Shown here: one piece after another, positions 1-12,737 of the stretch
Position numbering within the stretch: position 1 is the stretch's first letter
How the letters are laid out: each line of letters opens with the position of its first letter
DNA from: Plantago elongata
Taxonomy: Eukaryota; Streptophyta; Magnoliopsida; Lamiales; Plantaginaceae
Length of the DNA: 42,255 nucleotides
NCBI GenBank assembly: GCA_036897095.1
Contig: JAYMSP010000746.1
Location: 1-42,255 of the forward strand
Direction: 5' to 3'
Made by a program: the position numbers and the translations under genes
The notes under the pieces: model-generated
The model's database searches: none
What the model was told of the DNA's origin: nothing
What the model saw: the letters and a program-made list of their open reading frames with translations, nothing else

Positions 1-1690
1 TACTTTCTTAATTTCTAAGATGGGCGAGGAGTTGGGATCTGACAGGTACTCTCAAAGTGATAATAATAATATTTTTTTGTGTATTTGGTGGAGTGGCTAC
101 ATACAACCTCAGAGTTGTTCGGAAACAAACCTATTGATTTTGCTATATACTTTTCTATTTTGTGTTGGTTCGATTTGTGAAGGATATAATTGCTAAACAT
201 GTACATGTTACTAATTAGTAGCTGTGGTATATATGGTAGGATCATATTTTTACATTTTATATAGTTACAAACACTCCCGACACCATGACTTACGTGGTTA
301 ACATTCATTTTTTATTTATTATTAAAAGTAAATTATATCGTAACATCGTTACGAATTAGTATTAGTTTAATAGTTATAATTTGAGTTAGGCATCAAATGA
401 GGATGGCAAGGTAATTACAAATGCCCTATGGCTTGAAATGCTTACTTTAAGTTAAGGTGTAGTTTTGGAAGAAAAAATGAAAGACAAAAACATGCTAGTT
501 TATTGGCTAATGTGACCAATTAACATGATTATTAAAAATTTATTAATTACCTAATGAATAATAACCGTTTAACTCGATTAGTCACAATTGCTATGGAGAT
601 TTAATGAGTCTATTTTTGAATGGACTATCTTCGTTTACTTAAGAATTTATTAATATAAATAAAAATGTATGCTACTAGATTCAAATCACATATGAATGCA
701 TTAATTGACTACAAGGTGTGCATGAACACCACAAAACATAGCTAGTAGCTAGTACAAAGCAAAGCATTGATCATAGTTTCTGATGGGAGAAAAGGCATTC
801 CGAATCGTATGCGTGTTGACATTTTAAATCTTTTGCACGCACGTTTCCCATAAAATACCATCCATACCATAAAATATCCCGCATGATTTACGAATGCGTT
901 TACCAAATGTAAGCGTGTGGATAAACACAAGACTACTCAATTAAAAACCCGTTAAATATCGAGTATTGACCGTAACTCTTTTATTCAAGTAGATACCATG
1001 AATTTATGGAACATAATTTATTCATCTATAAAGGAATAGTTTGTAAAGAAATAAATTCATAATTATAAAAGAATTTAATTTCAACTTGGAACTAATTATA
1101 AATAATAATAAACTTCATTTTGATATATTCTATTACTTTCTCCAGTCCTATTTTAAGTAATTATACCTCCAATATAATAATAAATGACATAATATATAAT
1201 AATATTTATTTATATATATGATTTTCATTATGAATTTAAGATGTAAAATATTTATCTAAAGTTGTTGTGATAGTAATTTGAACCTTTAAGTGATAAATAT
1301 ATCTTTTAGCTTCCGTATAAGTAGAAATTCGTTTATATGTTAACTTTTTTGTTGGATAAAAAATATCTTTAGATTGTCAAATTAGTATTTAGAAATTTTA
1401 TTTAATAAATGTAATATTTAAGCTATATACATAAAATTATTATGAAAAGTATATCTTTATAATAAATTTCTACTTAGAAATAAATTCTTCATATAAATAT
1501 ATTTTTCGATCCTAATGATATAAGTGTATGGATTTTTACCGTATATCGAAAATTTACACTTAGCATGACTTGTCAACTATATTTTGCTTAAGAGCAATTG
1601 GCCTTGGACATTATCATTCAGAAGTCACCAGTGACAACCCATCGTCCCAACAAGATATGAAGGCGTTCTCATTGGACCTTACTTTGGGCC
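1..1690. other. AT-rich intergenic DNA upstream of DCL3
   Basis: No gene could be supported here. Reading frames are short, lack family motifs and are broken on both strands. The sequence is strongly AT-rich with poly-A/T and TAA-type low-complexity stretches, as is usual for plant intergenic DNA. The last few hundred bases probably hold the DCL3 promoter. No transposon ends were recognised. Confidence 0.6.
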
Positions 1691-1696
1691 ATATAT

Positions 1697-1704
1697 TATA
1701 TATA
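1697..1704 (+). promoter_or_regulatory. Putative TATA box of DCL3
   Basis: TATATATA followed by C lies about 460 bases before the DCL3 start codon. Downstream comes a CT-rich stretch (about 1850-2120) typical of plant 5' leaders. The transcription start would then fall near 1730. This is inference from position and composition; AT-rich surroundings make chance matches common. Confidence 0.4.
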
Positions 1705-1773
1705 CTTGGTATGAATGGGCTGGACTTATTTCTAGAAACCAAAAGTGAAAACCTGTCCTAGTGCTTACACATC

Positions 1774-2054
1774 ATGATGACTTGTATTCCTTACATCCGA
1801 GTCTTCTAATTTCTTGTCATTTTCTTGTTAGAAGTAGAAACACACAGTAAATTCCTCACTCTGTCTCCTAATATTAATTCCTCTCACTGTTCTTCTTCAC
1901 TCTCCAATGTGTTTCCTTCTTCAATTCATAACAAAAATCTTCAATTCACTTTTCTTTCTTTCTGCAAAACCTCTCGAGTTTTGTTAATTTACATAGAAGA
2001 TTCTTGCACCCAAATAAATCAAAGCAGAAGAGAAGAGAAGAGATTCTTATGTAG
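1774..2054 (+). promoter_or_regulatory. uORFs in the DCL3 5' leader
   Basis: If the leader is unspliced and begins near the TATA box, it carries three upstream AUGs: a 12-codon uORF at 1774-1809, a 27-codon uORF at 1907-1987, and a minimal start-stop element ATGTAG at 2049-2054. No further ATG occurs before the main start at 2161. Such elements can lower or condition translation of the main frame. The positions are seen directly; the regulatory role is inference. Confidence 0.45.
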
Positions 2055-2160
2055 AAAGTTGTCATACATTCTACAAAAGCCACTTACCTTCTCTCTCTTT
2101 TTTTTGTTCCTTATACCATCTTTCTTGTGTGATCGATCACCACAAAGGAGAAGGTTAAAC

Positions 2161-5100
2161 ATGGAGACTGAAGAGGAAACAATGAAAACCTCGTTGAAGA
2201 GAAAACCTGACGGTTCGAATTCGCCTGAGCCCGAATTAGAACCGATGGATACAGAGACTTCTTTTGTACCAAGAGAGTATGTTTTATGTAGTATTTTGTT
2301 ATGTTTTGTTGTTTAATGAATTCTTGTGTATTGTTTTGTGATTTTAATTGGTGATTGGATTAATTTGGGATTTAGAGGATTGAGTTTTTGTTGGTTTTAT
2401 TGGCATGCAAATGCAATGTAGCTATCAATTGAAGGTGTTTGAGGTGGCAATGAGGAGAAACACTATAGCAGTGCTGGAAACTGGAGCTGGAAAGACGATG
2501 ATTGCTGTCATGATGATTAGGGAAATCGGAAAAGTTCTCAGGAATGACAGTGGGGAGAAGAAGTTGATTGCTTTCTTGGCTCCAACTGTGCATCTTGTAC
2601 AACAGGCATGTTTTTTCTTTTGTTTTGTGTGGTGTAGTTATGGATGGATTTCTTGATGTTTGTTGCTGCCATTTGCTCTGTATTCTCTTGTATAGAACCG
2701 GGTTAGTTGTGAGGAAGTTGGCCTTGGTTGTATTGTATCTCTACGTTTCCAGAATTACAAGCTGATTTGTGAAATGTGGTCTTTTTAGAAAGTGTAGACA
2801 TAGTATTCATCTTGTTAGCATCCGTTCCGGCCTAATGACCTATGTTGTAGTACGAAAAGTTGTTGTGTAAATGAAATATTCGGCTCTATCACTGATCTGC
2901 TGCCAATTGGCGTAATTCTGCTTGCTTTTACTGTGTGTCGTGGACTATTGGTCAGTTTACTGGGACATGTATTGCTGCAAAAACTAAATTTGGTATTGCT
3001 GTTGGAAAATTGCAGCAATGCAAAGAGATAAAATCACATACAGAACTTGATGTAGAGGATTTATATGGAGCTAAAGGGGTTGACGATTGGAATTCAAAAG
3101 ATTGGGAGAAGCAAGCCCATGACCATGATGTCAGTTGATCCATGATTATCTCATTCAATTGATTAAAATCTGTTCATGCCAAACTATGTTATTTTTCTTC
3201 TTTTGAACTTGCGTTATGGTCCTGTTAGGTGTTGGTCATGACTCCTCAAATTCTGTTGGATGTTTTGAGGAAGGCATACTTAAAAGTTGAAACCTTCTCC
3301 TTCATCATACTGGATGAATGTCATCGTGCTTCTGGGAACCATCCATATGCAATAATAATGAAGGTTAACTTTGTGCATTTTCTCTTGCTTTTTTGTTTAG
3401 TTGCTATATTGCATGTACGGGGAACTGATACATGCCTTTTAATGTGAAGGAATTTTACCAAAGCTGTGCTACCAAACCCAAGATATTTGGTATGACTGCT
3501 TCACCGGTGATTAAGAAAGGTACTCCATGCCCAACGTAATTTTAATATTTTATGAGTTTTCGATCTTTATTGATTCACTTATGCTTGTAGATGATGAGTA
3601 AGTTGGAGAAAGTCCCTTTTAAATAGATACTTGTACTTTCTCCTGAACTGTATGTGTACATGTACCTATCATCTTACATGTCTCTGGTCATCAGGTGTCT
3701 CATCCATGAAAGAATCCGAGGCGCAAATCGTGGAATTCGAAACTCTCTTGGATGCCCAGGTGGCGTTTCTGAATCCCACGAGCTTGACCTTTGCATTATT
3801 GAAAGTTCAGTGTAGCAAGACTAGTGAATTATTTTAACTTTGTATTTGGCTGTGCAGGTTTATACGATAGAAAACAGGAAAGAACTAGAGAATTATGTAG
3901 CCTCACCAGATCAGATGTGCAGATTTTATGATCCGTTGCTACCTCTGGATTCAGAAATGACATCAAAACTAGATTGCTCATTGTCCAAGGTAACTTTTAT
4001 GATCTGTACCATTCGATATGAGTACATACATTATTCTCATTCTCCAGATGAAGATGACTAATAGTAGAAGCAACATAATGCTGGAGTGTGCTAAAAACTC
4101 GGGAGAAGTAAAAAAACACTTGAAAACAGTTGCCCTAATGATTGTAAAGTACAAAAGCTCCGAGGTCTTTTTCTTTGAGTACATATTTGCCAAATATTCC
4201 CACTACGTCGTCGCCCTTAAAGATTCGTGTTGGTTTTCGTGTACCCTATACTGTTAGAAATGTCGATGTTTTGCCAATTAAACAAGTGTTACTAGAGTGA
4301 GAAGAGTAAGAAGTAGGCTCTCTGGAAGTTTCCCACGACTTTAGTGTATCAGATCATGTTAATTTATGCATTTTAAGAATGACAGTTACTGCTGTCAAAT
4401 GCCAGCTTATATTACCATGCATGGTTTTTAATGCTTTATACTTGACTCTCCGTACCTCTTTTCAGTTTGAAGATATGTTGCTTGGCTTGGAGAATGGATG
4501 GCCAACTGGCTCAGGTGATAAATCAAAGACATTTCGAGAAAGATTGGCAAAGGTTCATTCAAAAGTATTGTTTTGCCTCGAAAATCTTGGGCGTATATGT
4601 GCTTATGAGGTACGAGTACAATTTGACCTGTAGCTATTGCCTAAACTGCTAGAATCTGAAGTTCTGAACTCACACTACGCCCATATTAAGTTGCCACTCA
4701 ATTTTCGAACTGAAGTTTAAGTCTGATTTTACACGTGTGAGATCAGTAAATAAAGGGAGTTTCCTGACAACATTTCCATCCTTCTGTGGAACATTGCACG
4801 ACCTCCACCCACCCAAATGAGAAAGTTTACATTTGTGAGATATTCCCCCCTACCTTTGAAATTTTCAGAGCAATTTCGTGTTTCACTGACCTGCGACTTG
4901 CTCCCTCTTTAACAATTGCCTTGAAGTCCTTCTCAATAATTTAGTATTTCATCTTTTGTGTGGATAAAGTTGAAAGTTACAATGTAATAAGAAATCACAT
5001 GTTTTTTCCCCCCCCCCCCCCCCCCCCTCCATTATGTGTTTATGTCATGAAACTGTGGAAGCTACTATGCTATTTGGTAATATATTAATTCATCAATCTT

Positions 5101-8100
5101 CCAGCTCCATTTCGGGCATATAATTCACTATACTATGTTTTAGGCTATTAAAATCTGCATAGAGAAGAACACTTCCAATGTTCAAGAAGATTGTGAATCA
5201 TACAAGGCCTACGGAGATTTTCTTCAAGAGATTAAGTCAACTATTGAAGAATCAGCACCTCGTGGTAACTTCTGTTTTTCCCAACTATATTTAATGGCGA
5301 GAGATACTTCACGTCTTCTATGGCTTGCCTTGTTCTGTATCCAAGTTTCACGTTGTGTTCCAAATAATCAAGTTTCCGTATAACTGTCGTCTGTATTCTT
5401 GCTGTGTTTGCAGAGCATTTGAAGCTTCTAGATGTTGTAAATAGTGACTCAAATGCTGTAGCGACAGGCCAGATATCTTCAAAACTACATGCGCTACTTG
5501 ATATATTGAAAACATTCAGGTACCAAAACCAAATTCATATGCATGTTCATTAGTCGCATGTGTGGACTGTGGAATGCAATTATGTCCCTTGTTTTTTCCT
5601 TTGTATGAAGAATTCCATTGTTAAACAGTGTGTTTATATTTTCAGAACAGATGAAGATGTGCTTTGCATCATATTCGTGGAACGAATCATTGCTGCAAAA
5701 GTAATTGATAGGGTGTTGAAGAAAATTCCGGAGTTGTCCCATTATGGCATTTCGTATATGACTGGAAGTAACTCTTCAGTAGATGGACTTCCAGCAAAAG
5801 CTCAAGTAGAAATCCTAAAATCTTTCCGTGCCGGGAAAGTAAGATATTTGTGGTACCTTTAATATACCAATTGCTTCTTTCTCTGCTTAAGTATCTTGCG
5901 TTCTTGTTTTTTTTTTAATTCTTTTCTCGTTGTATCCTTATAAATTTTGACAACTAAAAGAACTGCAGGTCAATCTTTTATTTTCTACGGATGTGGTTGA
6001 GGAAGGAATTGATGTCCCACAATGCTCCTCTGTAATTCGCTTCGATTTACCTAAAACAGTCCGTAGTTATATTCAGTCGAGGGGGAGAGCTCGCAAAATG
6101 GATTCTCGGTACATCCTCATGCTTGAGAGGTAACACACCCTTAGAGAATGTCCTTGAACAAGTAAAAAATTGCCTTTAAGCCTAACAAACTCTGTTTGTG
6201 TTTTCAGGGGCAGCAAGAAACAAATTGATCATATGGCCTATATTATACGAAGCGAGCATTCTGTGGCTAACACAGCGTTGAACAGAGACCCTAATAACTG
6301 CCCAACTAAAGCTTGCACTGTAAATGTAACACATCCTGCATATGTGGTTGAGGCAACTGGGGCATCAGTGACGGCAGATTCCAGCATTAGTCTTATTCAT
6401 AGATATTGTGACAAACTTCCGGGAGATAAGTATGTTCTTTTTTATTTTCTTTTTTTCTGTTTTCTTGTTTGTTTTTGGGAGAGAACTTGTGTTAAACGGT
6501 TATGACATTGAGCCTAACACTTTGGTGGGTGGTGGTAGTTTCAACTTTTAAGGTGTGTAACGGTTTGACAGTAAAAGTTCCTGACTTTATTGTTTTGAGG
6601 AGAAATGTGTCAAACCCACTTCAAGACAAAGTTGAAATTGTAATGCACGCAGTGATGCATTTTTTATTGAATTTTTAACAGATCGGAAAAATTCCGTAGT
6701 CAGTGAGATGCAGGTGTAAAATTTCAAACATTGTGGGCTTTGATGCATCTTGTCCCCTTTCCTATCCTCCCAATTGTTCAAAATTTGCTAGGGAATATCT
6801 GATTGTTTCTTTTCAGTTCCTGAAAATGTTGCACTTTTATTATTGACGAAATACATCAGTCTAACTTCGTTTCAATTTATGCAGATACTTCATCCCGAAG
6901 CCGAAATTTGAGTACCTGCCACAGGGAAGCTCACGTAAATGTATACTCACCCTGCCTCCCAATGCAGCCTTACAAACTATAGTTGGTCCTGAGGCCCGCA
7001 ACTCACATTTATCGAAGCAGCTTGTTTGCTTGGATGCATGTAAGAAGTTGCACATGATGGGGGCTCTTGACGATCGGCTCCTTCCTAATATTGCAGACAC
7101 TCCAAAAAAGGATGCCAAAATGATTTCCAATGTATCAAATTCAGGAGCAGCAATTTCCCAAATATCAAATCCAGGGGCAGGTATAGATAGAAAACGAGGG
7201 TAACATTGGATATTTTTTAAGAGTTGGCTTTGTTTATGCATGCAATGGTGATATAATACTCGGCTTACTTAAACTATATTGTTGACTAAATCTAATATTG
7301 TTGATTCCACGTTCCACCAAATGTACTACGTCAAAAGCGTCTTCTTGCCCAGAAATTGTGCACCTGTTTGTTTATAATGTTTGTTCTTTTTAGTAAAGTA
7401 CTAGTGAGAATTATGCTGCTTTACCAAAAATCAAGAACGCTCTTAGTTACAAATTTACGTTTTAAAGGGACATGCCTAAATTGTCCCCCTTTGTGTTTAT
7501 AGAAGGCTATACTCCAAAATTACTGATTACTTTATCTTCTTAAGTACTACTGAAAACTGTAACATTTGGGTTCTGAAATTTCCACTTGCAAGTCAGCTAT
7601 TGAGTGTTCTGTTGAGGCATTCACACTATTTGAAACTGATGAGTTGGTGACTTTCTGTGATGAAAATTGTCCCTTAATTCACTTGCCAAATTTGTAAAAC
7701 AACTTCTTGCTTGCACTTCCTACAGGAACGACCAAAAGGAAAGAATTGCATGGTTCTGTTAGCATCCGCATGTTGTCTGGAACCTGGGGGAATAAACTTG
7801 AAGATGCCAAATTTTATGCATACAAGATGGAATTTTCTTGCAACATCCCCGAAGAGAAATATTCCAGCTTTGTAGTTTTATTTGAGAAGAAGCTAGATGA
7901 TGATGTTGGAAACTTTCAAGTGCAATTGTACTTGCTTTCGAAGTATGTTACAGCTTCTGTGTCAGTGTGTGGTGAAATTTATCTTGATGCTCAGCAGGTC
8001 TAACATCTCGCTAATTAAACTGTATTAATGAATCTTAGTCTCTGATTCCTTGGTTTACAACCTTGTTCTCTCTCAATAGGTAGCAAAAGCAAAATGCTTT

Positions 8101-11100
8101 CAAGAACTGATGTTTAATGGTCTATTTGGAAAGTTGTTCTTCAAATCAGAAGAAACGAGGAAGTTCTTACTTCAAGAGAAGGAATTCCCATGGGACCCAT
8201 CAGTTATGTATTTGCTCTTACCCCTGGAGTCGGTGGATTTAGCCAACCAAGGACATCTAAATATTAATTGGATGGGATTGGAATCCTGTGTTTCAACAGT
8301 GGAATTTTTGAGAAAAAATGCTCGTCTGAATAACATGAGACCTGCAGTGCTAGATGAAAGTTCATCGTCTATGGATGATTCAGATGTGATGGAAATCAGC
8401 AATAACATGTTGCACTTGGCTAACAGATCTGCATCTGTAGAAAGTCTCAAGGGAATAGTGGTTGTAGCCATTCATACTGGTAGAATTTATTCTGTTCTGG
8501 ATGCTGTTGCTGATACTTGTGCTGAGAGCCCATTTGAAGGAGACGCAGACATTGGTTATTCATCCTATGCTGACTATTACCAGAAAAAGTACGTTTGGAG
8601 AGTTTAGGATTTTTTTTTCACCCGTAACTTTTCACTAATAATTTACATTCTGCCTAGGTACGGAATCATTTTGAAGCATCCGAAGCAGCAATTGTTTCTC
8701 CTGAAGCAAAGCCATAATTCACACAATCTTCTAGTAGACTTCAGAGGCGAAGGTTAGTCAACTTTCTTGTATTTAATACTAGTTTGTGTTATGTGTCTCC
8801 TTATGGTCATACATTTGTCATGTAAATGATTTGACAAAGTGGTTCACGGGATTCAAATTTCATCTGAACATTTTTACCCTGCGAGATTCAAATTCAAGAT
8901 CATTGAGATCTATACTACACTTTTCACTTGATTACGTATTTGCACTGTACTTCACTATGGTCTTCTAATACGTCATCCCATTATTGAGCCTTACTATAGC
9001 GTAAAAAATCTTTTTAAAATGATTAGAATTTAACTAGAAGGTCTGCCTGCAGGATTATCTAGAAGCTGACAACGTTTAAATTAGCTAGATTCATTTTTAC
9101 CTTGGGAGATTCACTAAAGTCTCATGTAAAGTCATTACATATAGTTAATATAGAGAATAGAGATTACACACAGCCTTAGTCTTATTGCATGAACTTGGCA
9201 ATCCTTTACATCTAGCAATAATAGTTTTCGTACTCATTGTTTGTCCAAGTTGTACTCTGAAAGATCTAACAAATTATTGGCTGTTAAATTGAACCAGAAG
9301 GTGGCTGTAAAGCCAATGTGCTGAAGCCACGGCAAAATGCTCTCGTACCGCCAGAACTTCTTGTTGGGATTGATATACAAATTGATGTAATGAAATCGCT
9401 TTACTTGCTACCTTCACTGATGCACCGAATAGAGACTTTAACGTTGGCAAGCCAACTTAGAGAAGAAATATCGAGTCATGCTGGTAACTTGAACATATCA
9501 GTTTGGCTGGTATGTACTTCTCTCTTTATGAAAGGTTGAGCATTATTATGCACACCTCATTTATTTTAATATTTCATATATTTTATTATTAGATTCTGGA
9601 GGCTATAACTACTCTAAGATGCAATGAGAGCTTCTCCATGGAGCGGTTGGAATTGCTTGGTGACTCGGTTTTAAAATATGCCACAAGTTGCCATCTCTTT
9701 CTCAAGTATCCAGAGAAGCATGAAGGACAATTGACTTCCAGCCGGACCATGGTTATTTGTAACTCTGCTTTGCATAGATTCGGAACCAATTGCAAATTGC
9801 AGGTGCCTTATTTTTCTCATAACATGCTGTTCAGTAATCTTTGAATGACGGGACTTGGTTATAGTGTTTGTGTTCTTTTTTTTTTTTCTGGTTTATTGCA
9901 GGGATATATTCGGGATTGTCCATTTGATCCACGTCGATGGACTGCTCCAGGACAGCGCTCGATATGGCCTTTTCCATGCGATCATGGGGTGGAAACTATG
10001 GAGGTGCCTGTGGAAGACAAATTTTTCACCGGGGACATTAAGGTCATGATCGGGAAGGCTTGTGATAGAGGTCATCATTGGATGGGTTCAAAGACGATAT
10101 CTGATTGTGTTGAAGCTCTTATTGGGGCATACTACGTTGGTGGTGGGTTCCCTGCTGCTCTTCATGTGATGAAGTGGCTTGGCATAGAGACTGCAGTTGA
10201 GCCGTCATGGATAGACAATGCAATTAGAGTCGCTTCTCTTCATCCTTTTGCTTCAAAGCTTAACGATATCAAGATTCTAGAGTCGAAGCTGGGGTATGAA
10301 TTCTCTACCAAGGGTTTATTACTAGAAGCTTTAACACACGGAACTGAAAATGAGCAGAGTGGTGGCTATTGTTACCAGGCAAGAACTGAAATACATTTGA
10401 AATTAATCGTTGTAACTTCTGTTCCTAGGCTTTTGTGCAATTAACGTTCTCATGCATGCTAGCATGTTTATGTGAAAAAGAATCAACAGAATCCCCTCCC
10501 CCTTTTCCTCCTCTCCCGAAAGAAATGATCTAAAACTGACATCTCCACTATATAATTATGATCAGAGGCTAGAGTTTCTTGGAGACTCTGTGTTGGACAT
10601 ACTGATTACACAGTATCTCTTCGAGACCCACACCAAGATTGATCCTGGAGAATTGACAGACTTGCGGTCGGCATCCGTAAACAATGACAATTTTGCCATT
10701 GCAGCTGTTAGAAGAAATATCCATCCTCACCTACAACATGAGTCCACATTCCTAGCAAGTCAAATTTCGGAATTTGTCACGTGTGTATCTGGCATGAGCA
10801 ATAGTGTTTTAACCCCAGATACTAAAGCTCCGAAGGTAACTTTTTCCTTACCACACAAGAAAAGTTAAAGAGAAGAATAGTTTGGTGCATGTTAGCGAGC
10901 ATGTCGTTTCTTTTTTTTTTTTTTTGAGATGAGCATGTTGTTTCTTTAGGGATTTGCTTTGTTAATTTTATGTATAATGGTTTAGGTGCTTGGGGATCTG
11001 GTAGAAAGCATAGTTGGTGCGGTGCTCATAGACTCCAACCTCAACTTGGGCAAAGTCTGGGAAATTTTTAAACCGGTTTTATCTCCCATTGTAACTCCAG

Positions 11101-12212
11101 ACAAGCTCGAACTTACTCCTTCACGTGAACTGATTGAATTATGCGACTCTCTTGGTTGTTTCGTAAAGGAGCAATATACCCCTGGGAAAGGAGATATTGT
11201 GAACGCAATGCTCAAGGTGCAGCTAACAGATGCACTCTTGGAAGGCCGTGGCTCTGGTCTGAACAGGAAAGCTGCTAAGGGAATGGCTGCTCTCCAGTTG
11301 TTAAAGAAATTAGAGGTCAGTTGCCATTGACATCCATACCTGAATTGTTTTATGATTTGACTTCCTGTCGTAAAGTATTTCATGAAGTGGCAAGAAAACC
11401 AAAAAGAACTGTACATGTATTGTGGACCTTTCTTCATTAGTTCTCAAATAAATGAGATGATTTAACTTGAATGAAGGTGAAAGGAATAAGGCGGAAACGT
11501 GATTACGAACATGTTGATTCTAAAGGAACAAATGGCGACACCAGCTCTCAGACACATGGTGAAGCTTCTGAGATGAGAGCAAATAAAAAGAAGAAGGTAG
11601 TTCAAACACAGTCAGAAATAAATGGAGACAGTAAATGCTCTAAAAAGATTGAAATTCCAGGTACGGTTCAATTCCTGTTTGCAATAATTGTGCAGCTTAA
11701 GAAAAGGTTCAAACTTTGTTCTGCATAAAAAAATTACTATGTAGTATATATTGCAAAACAATCTAATTATGAACTTACAAGTTACAACCTTTGACAGTGG
11801 TGCCACCAATTGACATGAAAAAGGGAGGACCGAGGATGTCACTGTTTACGCTCTGCAGGAAACTACAATGGCCAATGCCTACTTTTGAAACAGCTGAGGA
11901 AAAATCGAGGTTTGCACAATTAATCCTATATTTTTTGTTTACTTGAATTGTTGTTTTCTCCAAGGAGGTCTATTGTTATGTTTTACACAATTTCGTAATT
12001 TTTTTGTGTACAGGACTCCAATTCAGTTTGGTGGTGACATAACGGGCTTTAATAGTTACGAGTCAGAAATCAGCTTGACTGTACCCAACTTTGCCATCTT
12101 GAAACTCAAAGGAGAAGCTAGACCTGATAAAAAGAGCTCATATGATTCTGCTGCTGTTATGATGTTGTATGAGCTTGAGAAACGGAAGCAGATAGTCATA
12201 AGTGATGATTAA
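2161..12212 (+). CDS. DCL3: DICER-LIKE 3 (24-nt siRNA-producing Dicer), 26 coding exons
   Basis: Large RNase III enzyme. Plant DCL3 cuts Pol IV/RDR2 dsRNA into 24-nt siRNAs for RNA-directed DNA methylation in the nucleus. Inferred exons: 2161-2276, 2422-2605, 3016-3129, 3229-3363, 3450-3519, 3695-3759, 3858-3989, 4048-4164, 4466-4609, 5144-5264, 5414-5519, 5646-5838, 5969-6129, 6208-6429, 6885-7180, 7726-7997, 8080-8588, 8658-8752, 9298-9509, 9593-9802, 9902-10378, 10566-10835, 10986-11315, 11477-11660, 11798-11909, 12014-12212. All phases join, giving 1681 aa, slightly longer than the roughly 1580 aa of the Arabidopsis protein. Motifs in order: Walker A ETGAGKT (58-64), DECH (167-170), FGMTASP, helicase-[13 protein letters not shown] and QSRGRARK, dimerisation and PAZ regions (about 600-1060), RNase IIIa ERLELLGDS with D1226/E1229, RNase IIIb RLEFLGDS (1318-1325) with D1411/E1414, then two dsRNA-binding domains at the C terminus. 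DCL3 rather than DCL1, 2 or 4 is indicated by YGAKGVDDW and [14 protein letters not shown]. The exon 8 donor is uncertain (4143 or 4164). Introns after 2605 and 10378 use GC donors. The protein appears intact. Confidence 0.93.
5008..5027 (+). repeat. C20 homopolymer in DCL3 intron 9
   Basis: Twenty consecutive C residues follow a T run, inside the long intron between coding exons 9 and 10. Such a tract is striking in AT-rich DNA. It is G20 on the other strand, so it could form quadruplex or i-motif structure, and its length may be variable or misassembled. Confidence 0.9.
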
Positions 12213-12347
12213 ACACACATTCCAAACTCCGGAGTACAAATGTCCATACTTCTGTTATTAGCCAACCAGTAACCAAGTTTCTGTTGTATCAGTATGTACT
12301 CAAAAAATGTAGTGACAGGTGGTATTGTAACTTGAATTGTTTTAATC

Positions 12348-12353
12348 AATAAA
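12348..12353 (+). terminator. DCL3 polyadenylation signal
   Basis: AATAAA lies 136 bases after the DCL3 stop codon, in a T-rich 3' region. It is the best candidate signal for 3' end formation. The predicted transcript end is near 12370, before the predicted end of the opposing MADS gene. Confidence 0.55.
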
Positions 12354-12534
12354 AACCAGACAAAGTTTCATGGTAGCAAGATCTTAGCAGAATATCTTGT
12401 TCCTTGTCTTGAGCAAATTTTGTCTATATAAACCTACTCTCAGGAGACTTGATAAGTACAAAATAACCTGGCATTACCACGCTAGATACTGATGCGTGCG
12501 GTCAACTTAAAAGAAGTGAGTGATAAAACATGGA

Positions 12535-12540
12535 TTTATT
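12535..12540 (-). terminator. GLO/PI polyadenylation signal
   Basis: AATAAA on the minus strand, about 200 bases after the stop codon of the MADS gene. It would place the 3' end near 12515, leaving a short gap to the DCL3 3' end. Confidence 0.5.
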
Positions 12541-12737
12541 ACACATTGAACAAGAAAGATGTAAATCACAATACAGCAAGGTTTCTCATGACATGCCAGA
12601 CAGATGACATAATATTACAGCAAACACGAAGATGGCACACAACACAAAGAAAGCTTACAGCAGCTTTTTTCCATGAATTTAAGTTTTTAGTTTTGCGCAA
12701 AGCATTCGATGAGTAGTAGGAGCTGGCAAGGAGATAT

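Noticed and set aside
1825-2316. Long open frame running in phase into DCL3 exon 1, a possible N-terminal extension
   Set aside because: It has no in-frame ATG before 2161, is CT-rich and low complexity like a leader, and known DCL3 proteins begin close to the helicase domain as in the 2161 model.
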